DNA of 64,000 bases, from NCBI RefSeq assembly GCF_019399895.1, contig NC_091873.1:3976001-4040000 (forward strand), in the 5' to 3' direction. Origin of the DNA: Cardiocondyla obscurior (lineage: Eukaryota; Arthropoda; Insecta; Hymenoptera; Formicidae). The position numbers and the translations under genes are program-made. The notes beneath the pieces are model-generated. The model had not been told where the DNA came from, made no database searches, and was given only the letters and a program-made list of their open reading frames with translations. Below are positions 1 to 13,100 of this stretch, one piece after another; position 1 is the first letter of the stretch, and every line of letters starts with the position of its first letter.

Positions 1-33
1 CGCTCGCGCCTGCCACCGCGGACTCCTTTAAAA
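1..33 (+). CDS. dally: dally: 3' end of a duplicated, probably alternative N-terminal exon
   Basis: The frame starting at base 3 reads LAPATADSFK and is followed by a strong donor, GTAAGT, at 34. The exon ends one base into a codon. The exon at 3376-3516 ends LLATTADSLR with the same phase. Five of ten residues are identical and F/L and K/R are conservative; nucleotides 12-26 match the later exon at 13 of 15 positions. Joining to 7143 gives Lys where the later exon gives Glu, and the frame stays open. The body of the exon lies off the window, so homology rests on the last 11 codons. Confidence 0.62.
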
Positions 34-3000
34 GTAAGTTTCAACTTTCTTTTCTTTTATTTTTTTTCCTTACAAAGGAAGAAAAGCAAAAATAAATTTT
101 CCGTGTAATTATGTGCACCCTCGCGGAGGGAGGCTCGTCTTTGCGTGCACGCATCGCTCCGTTTCGAAAGTCGCCCTCGGGCAGCAACGTTCGGAATCAG
201 GTGATTCTGACACGTTTTTGTTGGACGGACGGACGGACGGACGGACGGAATATCACGCTGAGAAAACGAACGAAGCGGACAGAAGCTTTTACGACGAGAC
301 GATCGTGAGCAAATAATCGAAATTTGAAAACGGGAGCATTTTTCTTAATTACTGCCAAGTTGCAGTGATTATTAAATCGTACAAGTGATATATAATTATG
401 ATAAATTTTCAGTTTGTTAATTATATATTATACATATAATATTTAAATTAATTAAATGTAATGTTAAAAGTCTATACGCGAGATAACTGAGTACGTCGAC
501 GTTCAGCCGAATTTATCGTTGGCCGACCGGTATTTTTGCAAATGTTAATTACGAGCCCTGGCTCGTCAAAGTAATTTCTTTCCTCAATATTGGAATGTTG
601 AATTTAATCTTGAAGGCATCTCGGTATCCGCTTCAGGCTAGAGCGCTCCTAACAGCTCGCGACAACTTGGATTAACGTAGTAATTCGCACTAATTGAATA
701 ATAATTACTGGTAGTGCTTGTAATATCAGTGGCATTAATAGTTGCCGATGTTAAAAGCACTGTCGTAGTCAACGCCAACGATATATCCATGGTTTATTTT
801 AAGAGATTATCAAAACTGTTACGCGCAATTAATATTCGACATTCGATATCATTAATATTAATATCGTTATCACAATTAATATGCAGTTATCGACATTTTA
901 CGTCGAAGCGCATATGATTTTCAGCATAAATTTGCCCGCGTTTCGCATGGGAAATTATTTCCAATCTGCCCCCTTTAAATAGTTGGTTGAATTTTTTGCG
1001 AGCTTAAAGATTTCCGCGGCCGCGGCTCGAGTAAACGAGCTTCGCAAAATTGTAAAATCAATTTGAGAAATAGTCCCGGTTGTTGCGGCATAAAAATATC
1101 ACGGCTATCGAGCAGTCTGGAAAGAGGATCCGTTTTTTTTTTTTTTTTGGTAAAAAAAAGAGAGAAGAGAAGGCTTTTCAGTACATTCCGTCGAATTCGA
1201 TCATGCGAACTCGATACGCGCGGGAGGCGATATGAAATTTATTACAAATACCCCACGAGGAATCGAGCCTGTAAATATTTACGTAATTGAATTTGGATGT
1301 TCGGAATAAATTTGAATACTTACTACGATCTTTCCGGAACGACGATCGACGGTCCCGTTGATTTCACGTGGCCTGGTCCGAAGAAGAATTTGGAAGAGAT
1401 CCGGCAAGACGCGAGTTCGGCGCGCACAATCTTCCAAGATTCGAAAGATCGAGCCGCGAATCCGTCCGTCGCGTGTCGCGCGTGATGCACATGATTTTTT
1501 TTCTCTCTAACAATTTTTTTTTTTTTCTTCACCATATGTCCCATTCACTTCCTCGTTGATCGCTTAATTCACAACGTTTCTCGGAACGTTGGAATTAATT
1601 ATATTGGCCAGCGCGACTCCGATGCAGCGCGCGTTGCACAACACACGTGTCCGCTTCTTCTTTTTTTTTTTTTTTTGTTATTTTTTTCATCAATCTCGCA
1701 AGCTGATTTACGAGACGTCTTATTTTTAACGGCCGGGAAATAAGAGAGGAACATTTTCACGAATTTAATAAGTGACGGTAGCACATTCCGCTTCCCAAAG
1801 GGGAAGAAATCAACGTCCCCTGGCAAGCAATTATATAGTACATGTACAATTATATGTAGATCAACGTCACATAGACGTCTTACGTCTTTCTCTTCCCTTT
1901 TCTTTCATCGTGTTTATCCGCGAGTTGACTCGCATTAGCTTTATTGTTCGACTGAATTGTTTACTTTCTCTTTCTCTCTTTCTTTATTTGTCAATTAAAA
2001 AAAAAATGCTTAATACAGTTCCGAATCAATTTATTTCAACAATCGACAACAGCGACTCGAATTAACTCGCAACATTTTATCGTTTATTCGCTTATTTACA
2101 CTCACCTACTTTCCCTGTTATTTTTACACTCGTCTCTCCGTTTAATTATCGATTTCTACATTCATTTGCGCTTTTATTTCGCGCTGCGACCGTATATATA
2201 TATTTTTAAATTCGATGCGGCGTTCGGTTCGCGCGAAACCGGTTCGCTCGCAGGCAAAGAGGAATGCACGTCACCGCGGGATTTCGATCGTTCGCGACGC
2301 CGCGCATTTTCTGATCCCGGTCAAAATTATCGCGCGGAAGCGCGTCGTTATTATTGCGGTGCGCGAATATTAATGTAACGCATTATATGCCCGAGCTCAT
2401 ATTTAATATGCAAATGTGGCGAGCTCTAAATTGGAGCTAGCTATATTTGGATTTCTCTGTGAATTTTGTTTCCTAGCTTCCCGCGGGCTAGAGTCTTTTC
2501 CCGGCGAATTTCGGACATTTTCACGGAAATTCTGAACAATATCTCTCCGAAATTACATTTTCTACGTAAAATCATCGTAGTTCAAATTAGTTACGATCGG
2601 AATAGAGGATTAACAGTTCCTGAAGATTGACGTCTCGAATTTTCGCGTATGTCAAGCTGGCTGTTTTTTCTTCATATTCTAGAAAAATAATTAGTCCCGC
2701 GCTATTTCGCGGTAAAATTAAAACGGACGGCGTTCTAGTTCTTCAAAAGGTCACGGTTTTTTTTTCCCAAAAAGAAATTTTGTTTTCTTTTTTATCTTTC
2801 AAAAATGTGGGTAAAATTTTAGGACTTTTCACAGTGCGTCACTGCGTTTGTCGTATCTGCAGATAAAGTGTCACTCGAGCTCCCGATGTGCCTTTTGGGA
2901 AATGCGAAATTGTAAATAATGCACAGTTAATATCCGATGCGTCGGATATCCACGCGAGGTATACGAACGTGCAATTGCGCGTGGAGAGATGAAAACCTCC

Positions 3001-4148
3001 GGATTAAAATTCGATAAAATATAATTCTGTGTGTGATAAAACAATTCGATACAATAGAATTACCGTCGGGCCGAATTACAGGGATTCCGCGTTTCAGATT
3101 TCATTTTATATCGCGGTCTCTTTTTCAATGGACTGGTGATGATATTTTATTTTATTTTATTTTTTTTCCCCCATAAATAGGTCAGATCACCGAACTCTTA
3201 CATCACGGTGGGCTTTAACGCAGTTTATGCAATTTAACGAGCGAATAACTCTCGGCTACCTCCCCCGGTGCCCCAATTCGATTTAACCAAACGAGGAAGG
3301 GGAGAGGGCCCCTCCCTCGAGCTTTAATGGGTGACGTTGCTCGATATAATAAAGCGAAATATTTCTCTTTTCCAGCGACATGCGGTGGCAAGTGCTGCGG
3401 CGAGGAGATGGAGGAGCGTCTGAGGCAACAAGCCCGGGCGGACTTCCACAATCTGATCCATCATCACAGCAGAAGTCTACAAGGCCTTCTCGCCACCACC
3501 GCTGACTCCCTCCGAGGTAGGATAATCCACCTTTTAGAACTGCATTCTAACGCGTTCGCTGCCTCGCTGAATATTTTAAACCTGTACGCTTATTATAAAT
3601 CTGATAGAGTTGCACTTTCGGTCTCGACTTATGAAAATAGCCCCAAACAAAAAAAGAAAAAAAAAAAGGAAAGATTATTTTTCTTCATATTTTCCTTCGT
3701 TATTATTTTATTTTTATTGATGTTCGTTAACTCTCGTAATTGAGAAGTAAAGTTATTTTAGACGATCATTTAATTTATCTGTCAGGTAATGAACCCTCTC
3801 TGCTGAAACGAGATAAATAATTCCGGTTGTATAATTTAATTAATTGAAATCAATTTGCAAAAAGTAATTTCAAGTAATTCGAATAATGATTTTCGATAAT
3901 TTTTTAGACACGCTTTATTGCATTATAAAATGATTTATAACCGATTATAAAAACACATTAAATTAAATTGTAATTTAATAACGCGAATTATTGATTTTGC
4001 GACGGGCTATTGAATAAAATAAATTGCTTCTGACTTCGCGGTGAATATATTTTCGAATTTTATATAAAGTGAACAAATTTACGTTTTAAATTTTGCTTTG
4101 AAGAAAAACCACTCGTAATTACTAAATTAAAACTTTGTGGGGGAAAAA

Positions 4149-4191
<43 letters not shown>

Positions 4192-7100
4192 GAAAAAAAC
4201 TTCAACGTGTCAGTAATATCGAATGTATTCTCCAAAGTATTTAAAACTTGGCCCACTCCGTGAAAACCACCCTCGAGCATCAGCGGAATGACCAACGGTT
4301 TATACTTCGTTTCCGGTGTTTTGTCATTAGAATAACAGGGTTTTCAGCGCGGTTCGCTTTCGCCCTTCGGTGCGTTTGATTTATGGAGATTCTCGACCGG
4401 TGTATCGGCAAAAGCTGGACAAAAGGAAGGAAGGGACGCTCTCCTCCCTGAAAAGATCAGCCTCTATCGCTTTCATCGTATCCGTGATTCTTGCACACTG
4501 AAAGCCTCGATAATTATCGTGGACGATTTCGTGCTCCGACTCTCTCTCTCTCTCTTTCTCTTTCTTTCTTTCTTTCTTTCTCGAAGACTCTGCGGGACTC
4601 CCTCGAAGGTGAAGAATCGGAGTCGTTCTCCGCGTGCCGCCTTATACGGGGACAAGAAAGCGACCCGCTATCCCTCCTCTCGCAGATCCTGCGCCTCTCT
4701 ACCTCCCCTGTTGTCGAGCCGATCTATCTCCTTAATTCCTGCACTCAGCCTCGTGCGCAAGATCGGCCACGCAAACATGTCACTCCTCATCTTGGTGCCG
4801 CGGGCGAAATTTGCATACGAGAAATTAACGCGCGATGTCAATCGTGATTCATCTTCATCGTTCCACATTACGCGCTTTATTGCTTTCAATTACCGCGTTG
4901 TCATTTAACTTCTATCGCGCGGCGATCGTGTGCCCGTCTTTTTCATTTCGCCCCGAGATGATGATTTCATCTTTCTGTTTTTTTTTTCTTCTTTTTTTTT
5001 TGACTTTCCGAGAAACGTTTTTCTTTTTCTTCCTTCTCCCTTCGTCTTTCGGCCTCGCGGCGGGAGCCGTTTCAACATCGGGCGATTCGGGCCGTACGGC
5101 TTCTTTAGTCATCGCGATTACGTGGTCAGTCCGGTATTTATACCGGGGGTATACACGCTAACCGGTGCCGGCGCGCGGGCAGAAAACGGAAAACGAGGTA
5201 AGACAGAGGATGATAGGCGGCGGAGCGTGCGCTGAAACGCGGCGCGGAGGCGTGCGTGTACGCGAGGCGCGTGTCGTTGCCTCGGTAACGCGGCGTCTAG
5301 AATTCAAGCGCAGCCTCCGCTTTCTGCTATTTTCGATACCGCGAAAACCGTATTTCTTCTCTCACTCACTCGCTCTCTTTCTTTTTCCCTTGTCCCTCGA
5401 ATGTTTGTATCCTCGCGAATGTCGAGTCCGTTCCGCATTGATGTTCTTTTCTGAGTGGCTTTGCGAAAACCGAACTCTGCGATCCCCGGGGTTAGTGTCC
5501 CAGAATCAGTATTTCTGTTTAATACAGAAAAAAAAAAAAATTTAGGCTCAAAGGAGCACTTGATTTACACACCCATCTGATTAAGGTTGACGTAATTTCC
5601 TACTAACTCGACACGCACACGTGGTTATTGCCGGATTTATTTTCATCCGGTTCACCATGAAATCTCGGTAATTGAAGAAAAACAAATTTGAGACCCGGCG
5701 CTTTTGAAAATTTAGAATTAACGTAGTTCACCTCGACGAATAATGTTTTACAGAAGGAAAGTAAATATCGGTTTTCCTATTTAAAGAGAGAAAGAGAGAA
5801 AATAGGAATACTTGGAGAGGTGAAAAAGAGAGAGAAGAAAAAAAAAAAAAACGACGACAGACAACGGCTGCGGGATATCATAACGTGTATTTTTATTTGT
5901 CGTTAATTTTAGTCGCTTCACAAATCCGCGAGACATGTCCATTTAAAAATAAATTACACTCTGCTCCGTTGCGATCGCGGTGGGAAACTCGCTACGACTT
6001 TCGTCCGCGAAGCATAATTTCGAAGCGCGATGTCGCAAATCAGATATCGGAACCGGTATATGTTCCCTCGGCGAGCCCAATTTCAGAATCCGCGTATAAT
6101 GTTTCTTTAAAAGAGAGGGCCGTATTTTGAGGAGGAATAGCGGCGTTTCGAAGTGGCTCTCGCTCGTTATCCGCCGAAAATCGGCCGATGGTAATTTCAA
6201 AGTTTTATATCATCGATATTATCGAAATAAAGATAACCAGACCTTCTTGTTCGCGGCCGATTGCCACTTCTCGTGATAAAATCATTAGACCCCGCAAGAT
6301 GAACAGCTTCTAGGCCGCGCATAGATTCTTGCCGAGGCCACTTGAAACCTAAAGCGGGAATCGAGGAGCACTTATCGTCCGTCTTCTTCGTTTTACGCGT
6401 TCGCGCGATTAAGTGCGGGCCCCGCAATCGTTCTCAGCTTCGCCTCGAACAGCGCTTCTTCTCGTTTCCACTCGCGAAATCGCAAGTGGGTGGATTTGCA
6501 TGGGGAATTACTTGATCGAGTTAGATTAGAGGAAACTGACGAGAGAGGCACAAGCGGACGAATAAATCGCTGACGCATACACGGGCTTGTGTCGAGGATG
6601 ACTATCTTCATCCTTTCGAGCAACCTTTTTCTTTCGAAATTTCGTTGCGCTCGTTTTCTGTGAGAATTTCAAGTTCCCCAATACAAATAAGACGAGCCTC
6701 GCCAAAGACGAGTCTTCGGAAAAGGAAATATTTTTTGTCCCGGTAATATATGTTTCATCTATGCGTTTTTCTACCCGACATTCACGTGAAAAGAATTTTA
6801 AAAGCCAATCTCCGCTATTGTTGCCGTCTAATCTTACAAAGACCTTACAAAGAAGTTGATTTGTAATTTTATCGTTTTAAATTCTTGACGGACACGTTTG
6901 CGGGTATTTTTTTTTTTTTCTTTTTCGTTTTTGTCGCTGGATATATTTTATCTAGAAATGATATATAAACGAACACACACGAAGTCACTGAAAATTCTCG
7001 AGCGTTTACAAGTTTCGGTGGCTCTTTCAATATTTCTGCGGTCTCGACGCCGAGTCGCGTGCTAACGCAGCGTACCGAGATTTTCCTGTTAAATCGCCCC

Positions 7101-10100
7101 AGCTTAAATATTAAAAGAGATCGCTTTCTGTTATCTGTACAGAGACGGTGATCGTGCTGCTGCAGAGGTCAGAAAACAAGACTCTGGTGATGTTCGACCA
7201 CGTGTACCGGTCAATGGCGGTCCAGAGCAGGTCATCGATTCGGTCGCTCTACCAGGCGATGACGGATTACGTGTCGCCGGCCAACACCCCGGACAATCTC
7301 CAGCAGCCGTTGACGCGCGAAACGCTCCAGGAGCGCATCAACGATTTCTTCACGCGACTCTTCCCGATCGCCTACCACTATGCCATTAATCCGCACCGGG
7401 ACCAGCAGGACTTCACCGACAAGTTCAAGTCCTGCCTGTACGAGAGAATCGACGAGATACAGCCGTTCGGCGACACGCCCCAGGACATATTTAAGAAGAT
7501 CGGCAAGAGCCTGGAGGCCACCCGAATTCTCGTGCAGGCGTTAACACTCGGTAAAACTGTCCTCGATAAAACCGACAATGTGTTATTCGGCGCTGCCGGC
7601 GGCAGCAGCCCTCAACAGGAGGCCTGCTACGATGCCCTGCTTAGGATGACCTATTGTCCGAAGTGCAAGGGAATCGGAAAGGCCGTAAGACCCTGCAGCG
7701 GATTCTGCACAAACGTGGTGAGGTGAGTGCGACGGCCGGTTTATTATAGAAAGAAAAAAAAAAAAAAGAAAAATCTTAAGAATCTCTGGAATGGCGCAGG
7801 GCTTATTGTCACGGTCGCGGAGAGGTGTTGAAAACCTTATCGGCGTGACAAATCCGCTTTTCCGGTATAGGCACAACGGGAAACGCCGACCGTTACGCGT
7901 GTTAAACTGTGCATGACCGAGTAATGACGCTTGTAATACCCGCCTCTCCCCGATGATTAAGCAACCGAATTGATAATTATTATAATTAATTTTTACTGTT
8001 ATCTACCGGATCGGGAGATCGTGCCCGGCGTGTTGATCCGGTACGGCGATCCTTGTTCAAGTGTTATTATACAAATTATTCGTAATTATTAGACTCGCGC
8101 GTAATAATCGGCACGGGCCGAGCTCGCGATCTTTCGCGGGCCGCGAAATCACGGGAGTGAAAATGCAGGGCATAAATATTCGCAGGGGCTGCCTGACGGA
8201 GCCGGCCTCTGAGCTGGATCTCGCGTGGTCCGGTTACGTGGAGACTGTCGAGAGGCTGGTCGCAGCGGTGAGCAGCAATACCGATTACCACGGGCTGAAC
8301 GTCAGATACGCCGTCCGGGAGTTGGACTCTCGCATTTCGGATGCCATCATGCACGCGATGGAGGACGGGCCGCGGCTTGAAGAAAAGGTAAGTGAGAGTT
8401 CTTAGCACTGTTGATCGGTTATCGCGTTCTTATCGTCACTTGAGCGTCAACGGCATGTTATAATTGCGAGAGGGGGAAAGAATGCTGCTTTCGCGAAAAT
8501 CCAACGCGGAGGAAACGCGCGAAATTTTGCGTGACATCCATCGCGCACGGGAAAACTCTCGACCGTAAACCTTGCTATTTATCGAAATTTATCGGAGCGT
8601 GGAATATATTTGATATTTTCTCGGCATGTGCCCGCCGAGGACGCGTGTATACGTAACGCGAGCTAGGTATTGCCAGCTCGTCTGTGTCGTTTCTTTTCCG
8701 TTTTTCCCGGCGCTTTTCGCATTCGTCTTCCACGCGGCAGCTTACTCCGCCGTATTGCCCTTCTCGAGACAATTCCTCGTTCGGCGAGCACGCATAAGTT
8801 ATGCACTCTCGCTCGCGCCGTTCGCTTCGCCGCCCTCTTTCGCAGTCGTCCCTCTCATCCTGCCTCTTCCTACCTCTGCCCTCCTCTCTACCTACGCCAC
8901 GATTTCTCGTCCCTTCGTTCCGGTTCTCGACCCCGAGTCCCGACGAAATGGGCCGCTTCGCTCGCGCGCGGAACGCAATTAAAAGTTTCTCACACGGGCG
9001 GCCACGCCACGCCACGCCACGCCACGGCGCACCGCGCTGTGCCGCGACGACAGGAATCGATCCCTCCCTTCGTTCGTTCGTTGCATTCAGAAGCCAGATT
9101 CCTCGTCGTCTACACGGTTCTTCCTTCCCGTCGAAATCGATTCGCGGTGCGCCGATCGTCTCCGATTACCTCTTTTCTCTCTCCGCTTTACGTTCTTCTT
9201 AACTAACCGACACTTTTGCGGCTCCCTGGCGTTTATAAAGCGAACGACGAGTTTACGTCGTGACTGGTAAATTGGAAACTCTACGTTCGTCTCCGTTCGT
9301 GCTCACTTTGATTTCCGGACAGTTGAGTCTCGTTCGGTTATCCGTAACCTTTCAGTGAGATATACCGAAATATCCTTTCTAATCGCGCGAGTCTTATCCC
9401 GCATCGATTTCGGACTCGTCGAATTGCGAACAAAGGTTTGCACGGCCCGAATCGACCCGGGACCACGGGGAAAGAGGAAGAGGGAGGTTGAGGTCCAGAG
9501 CCCTCGTGGGACCCAGCGGCAGGTCCCCTTCCTTCTGCCTCTTACCTGTTCGTGCCTGTGCACCCCCCCCCTCGTGCGTGTGTGCGGCCGTTGCCGCGCG
9601 TATAGACCTGCTCCGACCCGTTGCATTCAGGGGATCTCTCTCACGAATCCACTAATAATTCCCGGCGGTCGGCGGCCCGGGCGCATTCTGCGAGCATTAC
9701 GTGTCTGCATTCCACGTGCAGGGCCCCTACGATCTCCCTTTCGTTTTTCTCCCCCTTGCCCTCCCTCTCTGGTTGCCGCGTTCCGGGGACGGCGGCGTGG
9801 GGCCCAGGGGATCGTTAAGGTAGCACCTTAACGGCCTTTTTACGAAAAGACGCCCGACAAGGTGTTCCCCTGCACCCCTGGATGTCCCTCATTATTATTC
9901 ATCCCGCGGCGCCCCGCGCTGCCCTTATATACACGAAGGCGTTTAACTTATTCCACCCGACCGACAGAACTCCCTCTCGCCCTCCCTTCTACCTTCTAGC
10001 TTCTCTATCAAGAGAGAAGTTCGACGAAAGTCACGTTATACCGCCCCGGATTAGCACCGGAATTCTAAGGCGCAAGAGAGTGGCCAAAGAAGGATTAACG

Positions 10101-13100
10101 AAAAATCCGGTGGACACGTTGTAATCTTCTTGCCGAAACCACGAGAGAGATCTCGTTGCCTTCGCAAATCGGATAAAAAAAAAAAAAAAAAAAGAATGTT
10201 AAACGGAAAGTATAGTTTGAGATAAAATTGAAACCTCTCGATAAACATCGGATCTCTTTCGTAGTTTTTTATAGAATTATTATTATTTTTTTTTTTTAAA
10301 TAACAGTAAAATGAAACTGTGAACGAGGGATATGGGAAAAGAAAGAAAGTGAAAGTAGAAACGTTCTTTATTATTCGTTTCGATGGTCAACGATTTTTTA
10401 AGTTCGCGCGGGAGTAATAAATGTTATAAAATTATGCATACTTGGTATTAGTTAAAATTAAAATCTTATGGAAACTCTTTATCTAATTAACAAAATAAAG
10501 AATTCGTTCCAGTTAAATCTAAATCTTAAATGTTAATTGAAACCATTTATTTCAAGAACAGTTTTGCTATGAAATTTCGAATATCGTTTTTTTTTTTTTT
10601 AATAGATTTCTTCTAGATTTTCATTTTACTTTTATCATTGATATCAAAGATCTTGAACGAAATTAATTTTCTTCTTTTCTCAAGCAACTTATTAAAATAA
10701 TTGCAAATTATTTTCATATAAAGTATTATTTAAGAAGAAACATTTTACAACAATAAAATTCTTCGTTTATCTAAAACGGTAAACACGAGTGAATGTTAAA
10801 ATTGATGTTCGCGGGTCAAGTCGTCGTAAAGAGTTGTCCTTTATTCACGATATCGCCCCGAGATTCCTCTCACAATGTTGGCCCGAGCGCTTTCATAATT
10901 GGGTGAGAACGAAATTGTCATTTCGCGTACCTTTCGCTCTCTTTCTCTTTAACTCCGTTCAAACAGAATTAATCTTTTATCATTATTCGTCTTTGCATTT
11001 TCTACACCTTTTGTACAACATTCTCTCATTTCGGAACCTTCGAACGCGACTGGCTTTCTCGGGGAAACACTTAATTCGAGAATCCGTAATTCTCGCCGTA
11101 AAAAAGATCGCGATGAGCATCTATTTTTTTTTTCTTTAATTTTTCAAATAAATTAAAAGAGGATATACATCGGTTAAAAAAGTTTATCTTGCGAATAAAA
11201 AAAATTATACGCGTGTTATTCGCTCGTGATAATTTTTAATAATAATTTTATATAATTGTTTCGCAACTTCAACAACGTGACGAGCAAGCAACACGTGTCG
11301 CTTTGTGAATATATCTTGGTTTAGGGTACTTGACGACGACAAATCTCTTATACCATTGTAAATCGCTTGAGTTTCGATTTGGCTCGCGCATGGTTGCCCA
11401 GGTTTGACCCAGATTCGCGATGGACGGATTACCGTGTAATTTGGGCAAACGTATTTACATGTTATCGAGTTCAATCGCTTAATCGGGCCTGGGAGGGTGT
11501 TAGGTCAGTCCGAATGTGGATATACCCGACATGTCATATCGGATAATTTCGTCCCAATGAAATCCGATATTGAGATAAATGTCAGTCTGGAGTAACAGCT
11601 TTCCAACGTTAATTTCATACGTTTTATTTAGACTGCATGTTGTCCTTCTATTTCATTCTCTCATTTCTTTTCTGCGCACCTGCGATACAATAATGATGAA
11701 TTGATGCGATGGAATTTGCTCGCTTAAATGACGCAGCGATATATAATTGACTGTTAGATTAATTAATTAAAAAAAAAAAAAAGAAAAAAGAAAAATAAAT
11801 TAATAACGTTTCGACGCGATATTATTATTTAATAAAAATTATAAATACTGACGAAAATAATAATAGCACTTTGATACGACTTTATCACCCTGCAATACTG
11901 AAAAAGATGACGACAAGCGAGCCAAAAATACATTAATTCCAAGTGGTCAAGTAGATAAATTATTCTTTCCAGTAAAAGTTACTCTGCCGTGACGATGATT
12001 ATCTCCGACACACGTTTTGACGCATTGTTCGAAAAGCCGCGGAGAACTTTATTCCAATGGAAGATATATTATCGCCGAGCGAATTTCACGTTGATCCCGC
12101 GATACGTTCCGTTCCCATACGTGTCGGTAATCCCGACGTTGAGGACAGGTTCTTGGCGATCTCTTCTGCAGACGTTACGCCGCGATGATTCGATATCGAT
12201 AACACGCGTATATCCATACATATGTGTAACTTTAGCGATAAACGTCGGTGTTGGCGCAGAAATCACGATGAAGAGAATTTCTCCACTCTCGTCCTTTTCG
12301 CGCCCGATATTCCTTTTTTTTTTTTTTTTCCTCCTTCCTCTCCTTCCTAGAGATAGATATACCGCGCGGTTTCTCTGGCTTCGACCCAGCCTCCTACGCG
12401 GTCGATATAATCATCCGACGACGAAGGAACAACGCGTGCACCCCGCAGAACCGCGGAGGAGGACAGGGCAGGGGGAGGGGGAGGGAAGAGGAGGGTCGGA
12501 CAGATGGGGAAATGACGAAGAAGAGGTGGACGTGAAGGAGATGAAGGAAGTGGAAGAGAGGCATTGGCACGGTGCCGGCCGAGGAATCAATGACCCATTC
12601 CCTTCATTGGTATTTTCGGTGCCTACTTCGGATAATTGCGTGCTCCGTTGCGTGCTCCGTTGCGTGCTCCGCGTCGGCCGCGAATACGCACGATCAGCGT
12701 GTGTGACTCCGCTCCGGTTCGTCCCCGTCGAGTTTGACGAAACTAAAGCCGGCTCCGCAGAAGCCGGAGCCTCTCGCCTCGTAAGATCCAGCGAAACTGG
12801 TCGAGTTCCTTGTCGACGGGATCTCGGATCGCGTGTGCTTCTCCCCCGAATCTCCGGCTTCGATCTGAAATACTCCCGAGCTTCCTCGGAGCGAAATAAT
12901 AATAACGTAACTATCTGCCGCGCTTCGCGCAAAAATTTACGACGAACTCGCGGGTCGCTCTCTTCTTCTTTCTATCCGAGAACTTGGAACGTCTCGCTGT
13001 CGTTTCGACATGGGCGGAAAATATCTGCTTCGTTTCCGCGAACGTTTCAGATGCTGCCGCGATACCCGTGGCGTGTCTATCTTTAGATCGCGGTTAAAAT

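Noticed and set aside
12411..12932. 173-codon open frame on the - strand
   Set aside because: It is the antisense shadow of the + frame at the same place, Arg/Ser-rich with no domain.
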